Source of the DNA: Streptococcus suis
GTDB taxonomy: Bacteria > Bacillota > Bacilli > Lactobacillales > Streptococcaceae
Reading direction: 5' to 3'
Assembly (NCBI RefSeq): GCF_019856455.1
Contig: NZ_CP082205.1
Coordinates: 248,001-312,000, forward strand
Length of the DNA stretch: 64,000 nucleotides
The notes beneath the pieces were generated by a model. The model was not told where the DNA came from. It worked only from the letters and a program-made list of their open reading frames with translations, and searched no databases. This document shows positions 37,892 to 46,079 of the stretch, one piece after another. The number at the start of each line of letters is the position of its first letter. Within the stretch, counting starts at the first letter, position 1. The position numbers and the translations under genes are program-made.

Positions 37892-38740
37892 ATGACTAGT
37901 GGTACAGCTGATTTGAAACGATTTGCCAAAGAAATTCGCTACCATACCTTGGCGACTTTGAATCAATTAGGATTTGGTCATTATGGTGGTAGCTTATCAA
38001 TCGTAGAAGTGTTGGCTGCTCTATATGGAGAAATTCTGGACATTCGTGTCCAGAATTTCTCTTCTAAGGAGCGAGATCACTTTATTCTGTCCAAGGGGCA
38101 TGCAGGTCCAGCACTTTATAGTACGTTGTATTTGAAAGGATTCTTTGATAGAGATTTTCTCTTGTCGCTAAATCAAAATGGAACACATTTGCCTTCACAC
38201 CCTGACCGAAACTTAACGCCAGGGGTGGATATGACAACAGGTTCGTTGGGGCAAGGGATGAGTGTCGCTACTGGGGTAGCATACGGTAAGAAAATTGAAC
38301 AGTCCCCATACTATACCTACACATTGGTAGGGGACGGGGAATTGAATGAAGGTCAATGCTGGGAAGCAGCTCAGTTTGCAGCCCACCACGAACTATCGAA
38401 ACTGATTTTGTTTGTGGATGACAATAAAAAACAACTAGACGGTCGTACCCATGATATTTGCCAAACCTTTGATTTTGTTGAAAAATTTCAGGCTTTTGGT
38501 TGGGAATCAGTGCGTGTGAATGGTGCCGATATAGATGCTATTATAAATGCTATTCTAACAATGAAGTCAAGTAAGTCTCCACAACCAAAATGTATCGTTC
38601 TTGATACTACTAAGGGGCAGGGAGTCACCTTCTTAGAAGAATTAGAAAGCAATCACCATTTGCGTTTGTCGGGTCAATTACGGGAAGATTTAGAGCAAGT
38701 AACACTTGTTTTAGCGAGAGAGTTGGAGGTGACGGAATGA
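37892..38740 (+). CDS. Transketolase, N-terminal (TPP-binding) subunit
   Basis: The product has 282 residues. It contains SKGHAGPALYSTL, TTGSLGQGMSVATG and the TPP/Mg motif VGDGELNEGQCWEAA, matching the first third of transketolase. It lacks the pyrimidine-binding domain, which is encoded by the next gene overlapping by 4 bp. Together they form a split transketolase moving two-carbon units between sugar phosphates. Its place directly after a PTS operon suggests the imported sugar enters the pentose phosphate pathway. Confidence 0.9.
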   Translation: MTSGTADLKRFAKEIRYHTLATLNQLGFGHYGGSLSIVEVLAALYGEILDIRVQNFSSKERDHFILSKGHAGPALYSTLYLKGFFDRDFLLSLNQNGTHLPSHPDRNLTPGVDMTTGSLGQGMSVATGVAYGKKIEQSPYYTYTLVGDGELNEGQCWEAAQFAAHHELSKLILFVDDNKKQLDGRTHDICQTFDFVEKFQAFGWESVRVNGADIDAIINAILTMKSSKSPQPKCIVLDTTKGQGVTFLEELESNHHLRLSGQLREDLEQVTLVLARELEVTE

Positions 38741-39663
38741 GACAGACAAAGGAGATGCGACTGGTTTATAGTGATTTTCTAGCTCAGGTAGGGCAGGAAG
38801 ACACAACCATAGCAGCTATTGAAGCAGATTTATCCAGTTCAATGGCTACCAACAAATTGTCCTCTGTTCTGGGTGGACGCTATGTCAATGTAGGTATCAT
38901 GGAGCAGGAAATGGTAGGGGTAGCAGCTGGATTATCTCTTCTAGGATACAAGCCATACATTCATACCTTCGGACCATTTGCTAGTCGTAGAGTCTATGAT
39001 CAGGTGTTTATCTCTCTAGCTTATGCCCAGCTTAATGCCACGGTCATTGGTTCCGATGCGGGAGTATCAGCTGAGATGAATGGTGGGACTCACATGCCGT
39101 TTGAGGAGCTGGGCTTAATGCGGCTCATTCCAAAAGCGCGTGTTTATGAGGTCAGTGACGATGTCCAGTTTCAAGCTGTTCTTAAAGAAACCATCAAGGT
39201 AGACGGGTTGAAGTACATTCGTACCATTCGGAAAGCGCCAACGGCTATTTATCAAGGTGGAGAAGATTTTAGCAAAGGCTACTGTGTCCTTAGGCAAGGG
39301 GAGGATATGACCTTGCTTGCGAGTGGTATTATGGTAGAGCAGGCATTAAAGGCGGCGGATCAGTTAGAGGCTCAAGGAGTATCTGTTCAAGTCATTGATC
39401 TTTTTCGTATCAAACCAATTCATGAAGACATACCAGCTCTATTATCAGGAAGGCCAGTATTAACTGTAGAAAATCATAATCGAATTGGCGGCCTAGGTAG
39501 TAGCATTTGTGAATTAATGGCTACGGATCTGACAACCCCAGTACATCGAATTGGTATTGAGGAATCTTTTGGTCAAGTTGGGCAACAGGTCTATTTGATG
39601 GATGTTTATGGACTGACAGCAGAGCATATTGTTAAACAAGCACAATCAATGTTACAACAATAG
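38737..39663 (+). CDS. Transketolase, C-terminal (pyrimidine-binding) subunit
   Basis: The product has 308 residues. It begins with the Pyr domain (AAIEADLSSSMAT, VNVGIMEQEMVGVAAGLSL) that carries the catalytic Glu, then the C-terminal domain (VIDLFRIKPIH, TVENHNRIGGLG). It overlaps the N-terminal subunit gene by 4 bp. The pair resembles the split transketolase beside ulaAB in other streptococci. It ends the operon. Confidence 0.9.
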   Translation: MRQTKEMRLVYSDFLAQVGQEDTTIAAIEADLSSSMATNKLSSVLGGRYVNVGIMEQEMVGVAAGLSLLGYKPYIHTFGPFASRRVYDQVFISLAYAQLNATVIGSDAGVSAEMNGGTHMPFEELGLMRLIPKARVYEVSDDVQFQAVLKETIKVDGLKYIRTIRKAPTAIYQGGEDFSKGYCVLRQGEDMTLLASGIMVEQALKAADQLEAQGVSVQVIDLFRIKPIHEDIPALLSGRPVLTVENHNRIGGLGSSICELMATDLTTPVHRIGIEESFGQVGQQVYLMDVYGLTAEHIVKQAQSMLQQ

Positions 39664-39739
39664 TGAGATAGTGATTCGTATTTTATGTAGCCTTTCGATT
39701 TACTTTGGCTTGGAAATAGTAGAGCAAATCAAAAGTAAG

Positions 39740-39772
39740 AAATCAAGCTCCACTTAGGAACTTGATTTTTTC
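39740..39772. terminator. Bidirectional terminator
   Basis: AAATCAAG.TCC pairs with GGA.CTTGATTT, between convergent transketolase and acetyltransferase genes. Confidence 0.75.
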
Positions 39773-40302
39773 TTATTCTCTACCCATTCTTCTCTTAAAA
39801 TTCCATATTTGATAGAATCATGATAATGCCCTTGCCAGTATCGAACCTTGCGGATATGGGCTTCTTTGGTCATGCCTAATTTTTCAGCGGTTCTCATCAT
39901 GCCCTTGTTGCCAGACCAAGTAGTGAGCCCGATGTGTTCTAATTCTGTAAATTGCTGGAAAATGCTATCAATCCAGAGCCCAAGGGCTGCGGTACCATAT
40001 CCTTTTCCCCAGACCTTATCGTCATAGATTTCAATCCCGATTTCGAGCCAGCGTGTTGGCTGGCACTCCCAGTAATAGCTCACAAATCCGATAGGCAGCT
40101 GATCCACTAAGATTGCTCTGACACAATCTTTTTGTAACCACTGGTAGAGTTCAAGTGCTTGAAAATCTTCAAAAGCGGCACAGGCCTGGTAGTCATCAAA
40201 ATAGGGAGCTGCAAATTCCTTCCAGCGAGGTGCGGCTTCACGATGGCCAATCTTCCAAAGTGTATGCAAATAATCTTCAGTCATCGGTGCAATTCTAATC
40301 AT
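39754..40302 (-). CDS. GNAT-family N-acetyltransferase
   Basis: The product has 182 residues with a single GNAT domain of the RimJ/RimL type. The acetyl-CoA loop is GKGYGTAALGLW, and HIGLTTWSGNKGMMRTAEKLGM is the typical C-terminal segment. AAGGGGG lies upstream of the ATG. The substrate is unknown: ribosomal protein, small amine or another acceptor. It is single and divergent from the glycerophosphodiesterase gene. Confidence 0.85.
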   Translation of the reverse strand: MIRIAPMTEDYLHTLWKIGHREAAPRWKEFAAPYFDDYQACAAFEDFQALELYQWLQKDCVRAILVDQLPIGFVSYYWECQPTRWLEIGIEIYDDKVWGKGYGTAALGLWIDSIFQQFTELEHIGLTTWSGNKGMMRTAEKLGMTKEAHIRKVRYWQGHYHDSIKYGILREEWVENKKKSSS

Positions 40303-40381
40303 GAGAACCCCCTTTATTTTTCTAGTCTAGCATATTTGATGAAGGCTTGCAATTCCTGTCAGAATATGGGACACTAGAATC

Positions 40382-42148
40382 ATGAAAAAGATACAACGTG
40401 AATTTCAAAAAATATATTACAACTTAGACAAGATTCTTTTGCTCTTTTTTACCCTGTTTACCTTTATGGAATTTGTTTGGATACCGCTCAATTCATGGAT
40501 TTCTGAGGGACTCTTAGCTATGACAGGGCATGCCTACCTTTCACCGACGAATTTGTTGTTGGTGTTTGCTGAAAATCCGCTCGTAACAGGCTTGTTTATT
40601 CTCCTCTTTTTTGTCAACATTGCCATTGCCTATCTAGAATTAGCTCTATTGTTCACAGGGGTTTGGCAACTGTTGGATGAAAAAGTCAAGCACCTCCCCG
40701 ACTATTTACGGGATGTACGAGATAGTATGGTGGCGATTATCCGTCACAGCAGCCTACCAAAGGTTTTATTTCTGCTCTTTTACTCAGTTATTCTTCTCCC
40801 GTCTTTACGACGGGTATTAAATATCTATTATTTTAATAAAATCGTAGTACCCCAATTTATCGTAGATTACCTATCCAACACAGTCTGGCTAGGAATATTG
40901 ATTTTGTTCTTTCTCCTCTTGCTCTTCTGGCTCGCATCACGCTTTATGTACGCTCTGCCGAACATTTACTTTGAACACAGGAGTGTGAAGGCGTCCATCG
41001 CTTATTCTTGGAAAAAGACCAAGGGAAGAAAACAAGTCAGTTCCTTTTTTCGTCTGATTTGGCTGGTCACTTTTCCAGTCCTCCTATTCACAGGAATAGG
41101 GATATTGCTCTATCTAGTACAGCTAGTGGCTGAACCTTATCTACCAGACACAGGTCCTTCATATTGGCTGGCAGTTGTTTGTTATGCAATCCTAAAATTA
41201 GCCTACTACGGAGTAGTTGCGCTCTTTATGATGGGATTTGTAAGTCTCTTAACAGGGAAACAATTGCCAAACTACCGCCGTAAACGCCTCCGTCATCGCC
41301 TGCGATTGGCAATTTTGCTAGTATCTAGTCTGGTATTCGGTACCCAAGGAGCGCTTGCACTCTACTATCCCTTCGATACCCTGCCAGTCACCATTTCCCA
41401 TCGCGGTGTTGACAATGGCAATGCTGTCCAGAACTCTATCGAGGCCCTAGAGAAAACCTCTCAGCTCAAGCCAGATTATATTGAGATGGATGTTCAGGAG
41501 ACGAAGGATGGTCAGTTTATTGTCATGCATGATACGGATTTATTGGCTTTGACGGGCAATCCCGGAGGTACACATGACTATACTCTTGCAGAGTTGACAG
41601 GGATGACTGCATCAGAAAACGGCATGGCAGCTCCAGTTCCTTCTTTTGATGAATATCTTGAAAAAGCGGATGAGCTGGGACAGAAATTATTGGTAGAAAT
41701 TAAAGTGACCAAGGCAGATTCGCCAAAACTCACCCAGAATTTCTTAAAAAAATACGGTCAACGTTTGATTGCCAAAGGACACCAGATGCAATCATTAGAC
41801 TACCGTACTATTATCGAAATAAAGCAGTATAGCGAGAAATTAGTATCTTTCTTTATTCTTCCGTTCAACTCTATCTATCCGACGACGGTTGCTGACGGCT
41901 ATACTATGGAGTATACCTCGCTTGATCAAAACTTTATGGTAAAATCTTGGATTCGTGGGAAGTCAGTTTATGCTTGGACACCGAATGAAGAAGAGAGTAT
42001 GACCAAGATGTTGCTGCTACAAGTGGATGGTATCATCACTGACAATATGACCGAGCTTCAAATTCTGATGGAGGAAATGAAAGAGAATCGACGTTATTCA
42101 GACCTCTTTTTCCTGCAATTTCAGTCTTTGATTTATAATTTTGAATAA
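40382..42148 (+). CDS. Membrane glycerophosphodiester phosphodiesterase
   Basis: The product has 588 residues. The first 330 or so form a membrane domain with about eight hydrophobic segments (for example ILLLFFTLFTFMEFVWIPL, TFPVLLFTGIGILLYL). A C-terminal GDPD domain follows with SHRGVDNGN, YIEMDVQ and VMHD, the His/Glu/Asp/His catalytic set, and YAWTPNEEE. It would hydrolyse glycerophosphodiesters at the membrane, releasing glycerol-3-phosphate from phospholipid or teichoic acid turnover. The ATG at 40382 has only a weak ribosome site. It stands alone with a strong terminator. Confidence 0.88.
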   Translation: MKKIQREFQKIYYNLDKILLLFFTLFTFMEFVWIPLNSWISEGLLAMTGHAYLSPTNLLLVFAENPLVTGLFILLFFVNIAIAYLELALLFTGVWQLLDEKVKHLPDYLRDVRDSMVAIIRHSSLPKVLFLLFYSVILLPSLRRVLNIYYFNKIVVPQFIVDYLSNTVWLGILILFFLLLLFWLASRFMYALPNIYFEHRSVKASIAYSWKKTKGRKQVSSFFRLIWLVTFPVLLFTGIGILLYLVQLVAEPYLPDTGPSYWLAVVCYAILKLAYYGVVALFMMGFVSLLTGKQLPNYRRKRLRHRLRLAILLVSSLVFGTQGALALYYPFDTLPVTISHRGVDNGNAVQNSIEALEKTSQLKPDYIEMDVQETKDGQFIVMHDTDLLALTGNPGGTHDYTLAELTGMTASENGMAAPVPSFDEYLEKADELGQKLLVEIKVTKADSPKLTQNFLKKYGQRLIAKGHQMQSLDYRTIIEIKQYSEKLVSFFILPFNSIYPTTVADGYTMEYTSLDQNFMVKSWIRGKSVYAWTPNEEESMTKMLLLQVDGIITDNMTELQILMEEMKENRRYSDLFFLQFQSLIYNFE

Positions 42149-42150
42149 AC

Positions 42151-42187
42151 AAAGAGACGCGAGGGCCTAGCCCAATCGCGTCTTTTT
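42151..42187 (+). terminator. Terminator of the glycerophosphodiesterase gene
   Basis: AGACGCGA (42154-42161) pairs with TCGCGTCT (42175-42182), T run follows. Confidence 0.85.
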
Positions 42188-42194
42188 TCTGTAC

Positions 42195-42494
42195 TTAAAA
42201 TGGTGATTTACCAGCAAAGGCCCCCAATTTTTTCTGAGTTGCCTCGTCAACTTTTGTAAGTGCAGCGTTGACTGCTTGGATTGTCATTTCTTGCAAGGTT
42301 TCAAGGTCGTCTGCATCCACAACATCAGCCTTGAAGTCGATAGAAACCAATTTCTTATCTCCAGTAAAAGTAGCAGTAACCAAGTCCTGTACAGAGCTAC
42401 CAGTAAATTGAGTAGCAGCCAACTCAGCTTGGCTCTTCTCCATTTGTTTTTGAAGTTTTTGAGCTTGGCGCATCATGTTTTGCATATTCATCAT
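42195..42494 (-). CDS. YbaB/EbfC nucleoid-associated protein
   Basis: The product has 99 residues. It begins [20 protein letters not shown], a Met/Gln-rich helix typical of YbaB, followed by [19 protein letters not shown] and a helical end. These dimers bind DNA without strong sequence specificity. The gene is usually next to dnaX/recR but stands alone here. GAAAGGAAT precedes the ATG. An extra Met at the start leaves the first residue uncertain. Confidence 0.93.
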   Translation of the reverse strand: MMNMQNMMRQAQKLQKQMEKSQAELAATQFTGSSVQDLVTATFTGDKKLVSIDFKADVVDADDLETLQEMTIQAVNAALTKVDEATQKKLGAFAGKSPF

Positions 42495-42699
42495 AAGATT
42501 TTTAAGATTCCTTTCCTATCAAGGGTTTAGACCCTCTGGTTAAATTTTCGTTGCCTTATTTTGCCTTATTGTTAAAAATTTTCAAAGGCAGAGGCGTAGT
42601 AAATATTATAACATGTTTTATGTAGATAATGCTACCTTCTTAAAATAAGTTATAGTCAGCAATATCGGATATAAATTTGACATATTAATCTATTTCAAA

Positions 42700-42728
42700 T
42701 TGACTTTGTAAGCACTTTCTTGTATAAT
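42700..42728 (+). promoter_or_regulatory. Promoter of agaS with cre site in the spacer
   Basis: TTGACT (42700-42705), 17-bp spacer, TATAAT (42723-42728). TGTAAGCACTTTCT at 42707-42720 resembles a CcpA cre site and is identical to the site at the pflB promoter. Confidence 0.7.
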
Positions 42729-42739
42729 ATAAGAAAAAC

Positions 42740-42751
42740 TGGTTATAACCA
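42740..42751 (+). promoter_or_regulatory. Palindromic operator before agaS
   Basis: TGGTTATAACCA is a perfect 12-bp palindrome just after the -10 box, where a repressor would block transcription. GntR-family proteins bind such sites; the cognate regulator is not in the window. Confidence 0.5.
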
Positions 42752-42769
42752 TAAAAACAAGGAGGAGCT

Positions 42770-43939
42770 ATGTTCCGTTTAGCAAAAGAAGAATTAGAAA
42801 AATTGGGGGCTATTATTACGGCGACCGAAATTTACCAACAGCCTGGCTTGTGGAAAGAGGCTCATCAACTCTATCTTGACCAGCTTGAGAAGATTGAGGG
42901 CTTCTTGAAGGCTATCAAGGAAAAACATGATTTTGTTCACGTTGTTTTTACAGGTGCAGGGACTTCTGATTTTGTTGGGCAAAGTATTGCCAACTACCTC
43001 AACCAAGTCAATGACTTGAAACACATTCGTTTTTCTGCCATTGGTACAGTGGAGCTGGTTAGTCGTCCACATGACTATTTACAGGCAGATGTGCCAACGG
43101 TTTTGGTATCCTTTGCCCGTTCAGGAAATTCACCAGAAAGTGTGGCAGCAGTTGAGGTCGCTAAGCAATTGGTAGATAAATTGTATCAAGTGACCATTAC
43201 CTGTGCATCAGAAGGTAAGCTGGCACTAGCGGCTGAAGGGGATGCGGACAATCTCTTGCTCTTGCAACCGGCCGGATCAAACGATAAGGGCTTTGCCATG
43301 ACAGGTTCTTACAGCTGTATGGCTCTGACAGCCCTCCTCGTCTTCTCGCCAGCCAGTCAAGAAGAAAAAGCTGCTTGGGTTGAGACCATTGCCCGTCTGG
43401 GTCAAGATGTTTTGGACCGTGAAGACTACGTGCAAGACTTGATTAACCTTGATTTTGAGCGAGTGATTTACCTCGGTTCAGGTGGTTTCTATGGTCTTGC
43501 CCACGAAGCTCAGTTGAAAATTCTGGAATTGACAGCAGGCAAAATTGCGACCATGTACGAGTCACCACTCGGTTTCCGTCATGGACCAAAATCCTTCATC
43601 AATGAAAAGACCTTGATTTTCCTCTTTGCCTCAAACGATGCCTACACTCGTCAATATGATGTGGACTTGCTCAATGAAGTCCATGGTGATGGCATAGCAG
43701 AGCGGATAGTGGCATTGTCGGCTGACAAGCTAGCAGATACAGAGGCAGCTAACTTTGTCTTGGCAGAAGGCGGAGCAGATCTGCCAGATGTTTTCCTAAC
43801 CTTCCCTTACATCATCTTTGCCCAAACGGTATCTATTATGGCAGCCATTAAGTGCAACAACTTGCCAGATACACCATCACCAACAGGCACCGTAAACCGT
43901 GTGGTGCAGGGTGTGATTATACATCCACTAGAAAAATAG
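42770..43939 (+). CDS. agaS: SIS-domain sugar isomerase/deaminase, AgaS type
   Basis: The product has 389 residues with two SIS domains. The first shows VVFTGAGTSDFVGQSIANYL and VSFARSGNSPESVAAVE, the second VIYLGSGGFYGLAHEAQLK and SPLGFRHGPKSF. AgaS acts on galactosamine-6-phosphate, giving tagatose-6-phosphate, and relatives act on other amino sugars. AGGAGG precedes the ATG. It is a single gene with a CcpA-type site and palindromic operator, so it should be repressed on good sugars. No partner PTS or kinase lies nearby. Confidence 0.88.
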   Translation: MFRLAKEELEKLGAIITATEIYQQPGLWKEAHQLYLDQLEKIEGFLKAIKEKHDFVHVVFTGAGTSDFVGQSIANYLNQVNDLKHIRFSAIGTVELVSRPHDYLQADVPTVLVSFARSGNSPESVAAVEVAKQLVDKLYQVTITCASEGKLALAAEGDADNLLLLQPAGSNDKGFAMTGSYSCMALTALLVFSPASQEEKAAWVETIARLGQDVLDREDYVQDLINLDFERVIYLGSGGFYGLAHEAQLKILELTAGKIATMYESPLGFRHGPKSFINEKTLIFLFASNDAYTRQYDVDLLNEVHGDGIAERIVALSADKLADTEAANFVLAEGGADLPDVFLTFPYIIFAQTVSIMAAIKCNNLPDTPSPTGTVNRVVQGVIIHPLEK

Positions 43940-44072
43940 TTACATGTATTCAATGATGAAGAAGCAGAGCTATTCGGTAGAGTTTTAACACATAAAAAAC
44001 ACATCCAACCACCTGAGTATCGTGGTATAATATAGTATATAATAAAATATAATATATTTAGGGATGGTAGAA

Positions 44073-46040
44073 ATGGAAACTGCAAATAAAAAATTCAGAT
44101 ATAGTATTCGTAAATTTAAAGTCGGCGTAGGCTCGGTGCTAATTGCTACTTGCCTACTTGGGGCGGGAGTCTCGACACCAACCGCTTTTGCGGCGACAGA
44201 GACTTCAACAGCTACAGAGACTACAAAAACACCTCTTCAACACCTCAAAGAACTTGTGGAAGAGCTAAAAATGGACTTGGAAGAATTGAAGAAGGTTCCT
44301 GAATATGATAGTTCTAAATACTCATTTCAAAAATACTTGTGGGACGATAATTTAAAATATGGAAAGGGTCAAATGGATCTTGCTTCTACTTTGAAGGAGG
44401 AAGATTCCAAAATTCCAAATATTGAAGGTTTAGTTGACTTTAGAAACCATATTAAGTTGGAACGTTTGACGCGTCAGGTTGCCCAGTATCGTATAAAATA
44501 CCCTGACAATGAAGAAATTGAAAACGAGTATAAGGTACATTTGGAGCAAAGAGATGATGCTAATTATGCTAGTCAGATTGGAAGTAACCTGGAAAATTAT
44601 ACTCAAGAAGCAGAACAAGCGTTTGAAAGGATTAAAGAGATAGTTAAAAAGCTAGAGCCAAAAGCTGAAGAGCCGGCTCCAGTACCAGAAGCTCCAACAC
44701 CAAAAGAAGAGCCGGCTCCAGCTCCAAAAGAGGAAGAGGCTCCGGCCCCAACACCAATTCCAGACACTCCAAAAGAGGAAGAAACACCAGCTCCAAAAGA
44801 GGAGGACACTCCGGCACCGAAAGTAGAAGAGGAAACACAGGAGCCGAAAACAGAAGAGAAGGCACCAGAGACGAAAGAAGAAACTCCGACACCGGACGCA
44901 GTCCCAGCTCCGAAAGAGGACGAAGTTCCAGTTCCAGCACCGGAAGCAGAAGCGCCAAAAGCCGAGGAAGAAATTCCGGCACCAATGCCAGAGGCTCCGG
45001 CTCCAAAAGAGGAAGACACTCCGGCACCGAAAGTAGAAGAGGAAACACAGGAGCCGAAAGCAGAAGAGAAGGCACCAGCGCCGAAAGAAGAAACACCAGT
45101 CCCAACTCCGGACGCAGCACCAACACCAATTCCAGAAACTCCAAAGGCAGAGGAAGAGGTTCCAACTCCGGCTCCAGTCCCGGAAACTCCAATGGACCAA
45201 CCGAAAATGGAAGAACCGAAAGCGGAAATGCCAGCACCAACACCAATTCCAGAAACTCCAAAGGCAGAGGAAGAGGTTCCGACTCCAGCCCCAGTCCCGG
45301 AAACTCCAATGGACCAACCGAAAATGGAAGAACCAAAATCGGAAATGCCAGCACCGGCACCAAAAGAGGATGAAGTTCCGGCACCAATGCCAGACACTCC
45401 AATGGACAAACCGAAAACTGATAAAGTAGAGTCTGACAAACAGATGCCAGAGGCTAAGCAACCAGAAATGAAGCAGCCGAAAGCAGAAGACATGCCGAAG
45501 GAGGAAATGCCAAAGGCGGAGCAACCAAAAGCGGAAGACTCTGCACCTAAGACAGCAGTTCCAGAAGTCGCACCAAAAACAGCGGAAAAACCAAAGCTAG
45601 ACTTCGCAACAAAAGAACGCAAGGTAGAAGAAGCTCTCCCTATCAAAGAAGAAATCAGATATGATGCAAGCCTAGCACTTGGCAAATCATACCTTCTTCA
45701 AGAAGGAAAAGCAGGTAAAAAAGTATCTGTTTATCAAGATGTCATAGTTGATGGTAAAGTTGTCGCAACCAACCTATTATCAGAAACTGTTGTTGAAGGT
45801 CAAAATCGTATCCTTGTAAAAGGTAGCTTGGAAATGAAGAAAGAAGAAGTAAAAACAACTCCTTCAGTACAATCAAATCCAACAATGAGTCAGAAGGGTG
45901 CACCTTCTGCAAACAAAGCAACCCTACCTGCAACAGGTGAACAACGCAATAACCTAGCCTTAGTAGGCCTTGGTTTAGCTGGAATTAGCTTAGCAGTAGT
46001 CGCTACAGCTATAAACAAAAAATCTAAAGATCAAATCTAA
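44073..46040 (+). CDS. LPXTG surface protein with YSIRK signal, proline-rich repeats and G5-like domain
   Basis: The product has about 655 residues (ATG 44064 is also possible). The YSIRK signal peptide is FRYSIRKFKVGVGSVLIA, processed near FAA. A helical N-terminal domain of about 160 residues precedes 300 residues of Pro/Glu/Ala/Lys repeats (APKEEETPAPK, PETPMDQPKMEEPK). A G5-like domain (IRYDASLALGKSYLL) and the sorting signal LPATG, hydrophobic helix and KKSKDQI follow. Sortase A should anchor it to peptidoglycan, with the repeats as a wall-spanning stalk. The ligand of the N-terminal domain is unknown. Confidence 0.88.
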   Translation: METANKKFRYSIRKFKVGVGSVLIATCLLGAGVSTPTAFAATETSTATETTKTPLQHLKELVEELKMDLEELKKVPEYDSSKYSFQKYLWDDNLKYGKGQMDLASTLKEEDSKIPNIEGLVDFRNHIKLERLTRQVAQYRIKYPDNEEIENEYKVHLEQRDDANYASQIGSNLENYTQEAEQAFERIKEIVKKLEPKAEEPAPVPEAPTPKEEPAPAPKEEEAPAPTPIPDTPKEEETPAPKEEDTPAPKVEEETQEPKTEEKAPETKEETPTPDAVPAPKEDEVPVPAPEAEAPKAEEEIPAPMPEAPAPKEEDTPAPKVEEETQEPKAEEKAPAPKEETPVPTPDAAPTPIPETPKAEEEVPTPAPVPETPMDQPKMEEPKAEMPAPTPIPETPKAEEEVPTPAPVPETPMDQPKMEEPKSEMPAPAPKEDEVPAPMPDTPMDKPKTDKVESDKQMPEAKQPEMKQPKAEDMPKEEMPKAEQPKAEDSAPKTAVPEVAPKTAEKPKLDFATKERKVEEALPIKEEIRYDASLALGKSYLLQEGKAGKKVSVYQDVIVDGKVVATNLLSETVVEGQNRILVKGSLEMKKEEVKTTPSVQSNPTMSQKGAPSANKATLPATGEQRNNLALVGLGLAGISLAVVATAINKKSKDQI

Positions 46041-46056
46041 ACCATTATGAAATAAT

Positions 46057-46079
46057 AAAGAGGCAGGGCGGAAACGCCC
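46057..46079 (+). terminator. Left half of the surface-gene terminator, split by an IS4-family element
   Basis: AAAGAGGC-A-GGGCG-GAAA-CGCCC lies here; the completing arm GCGGAAACGCCC-A-GCCTCTTTTT is at 47571-47594 beyond the IS. Without the insertion the two form one near-perfect hairpin with T tail. Confidence 0.8.

Noticed and set aside
44603..45685. Long reverse-strand ORF of 360 codons opposite the LPXTG gene
   Set aside because: It is a Ser/Gly/Phe low-complexity translation of the complement of Pro/Glu/Ala/Lys repeats, with no ribosome site or family features. The forward gene has clear signal and sorting motifs.
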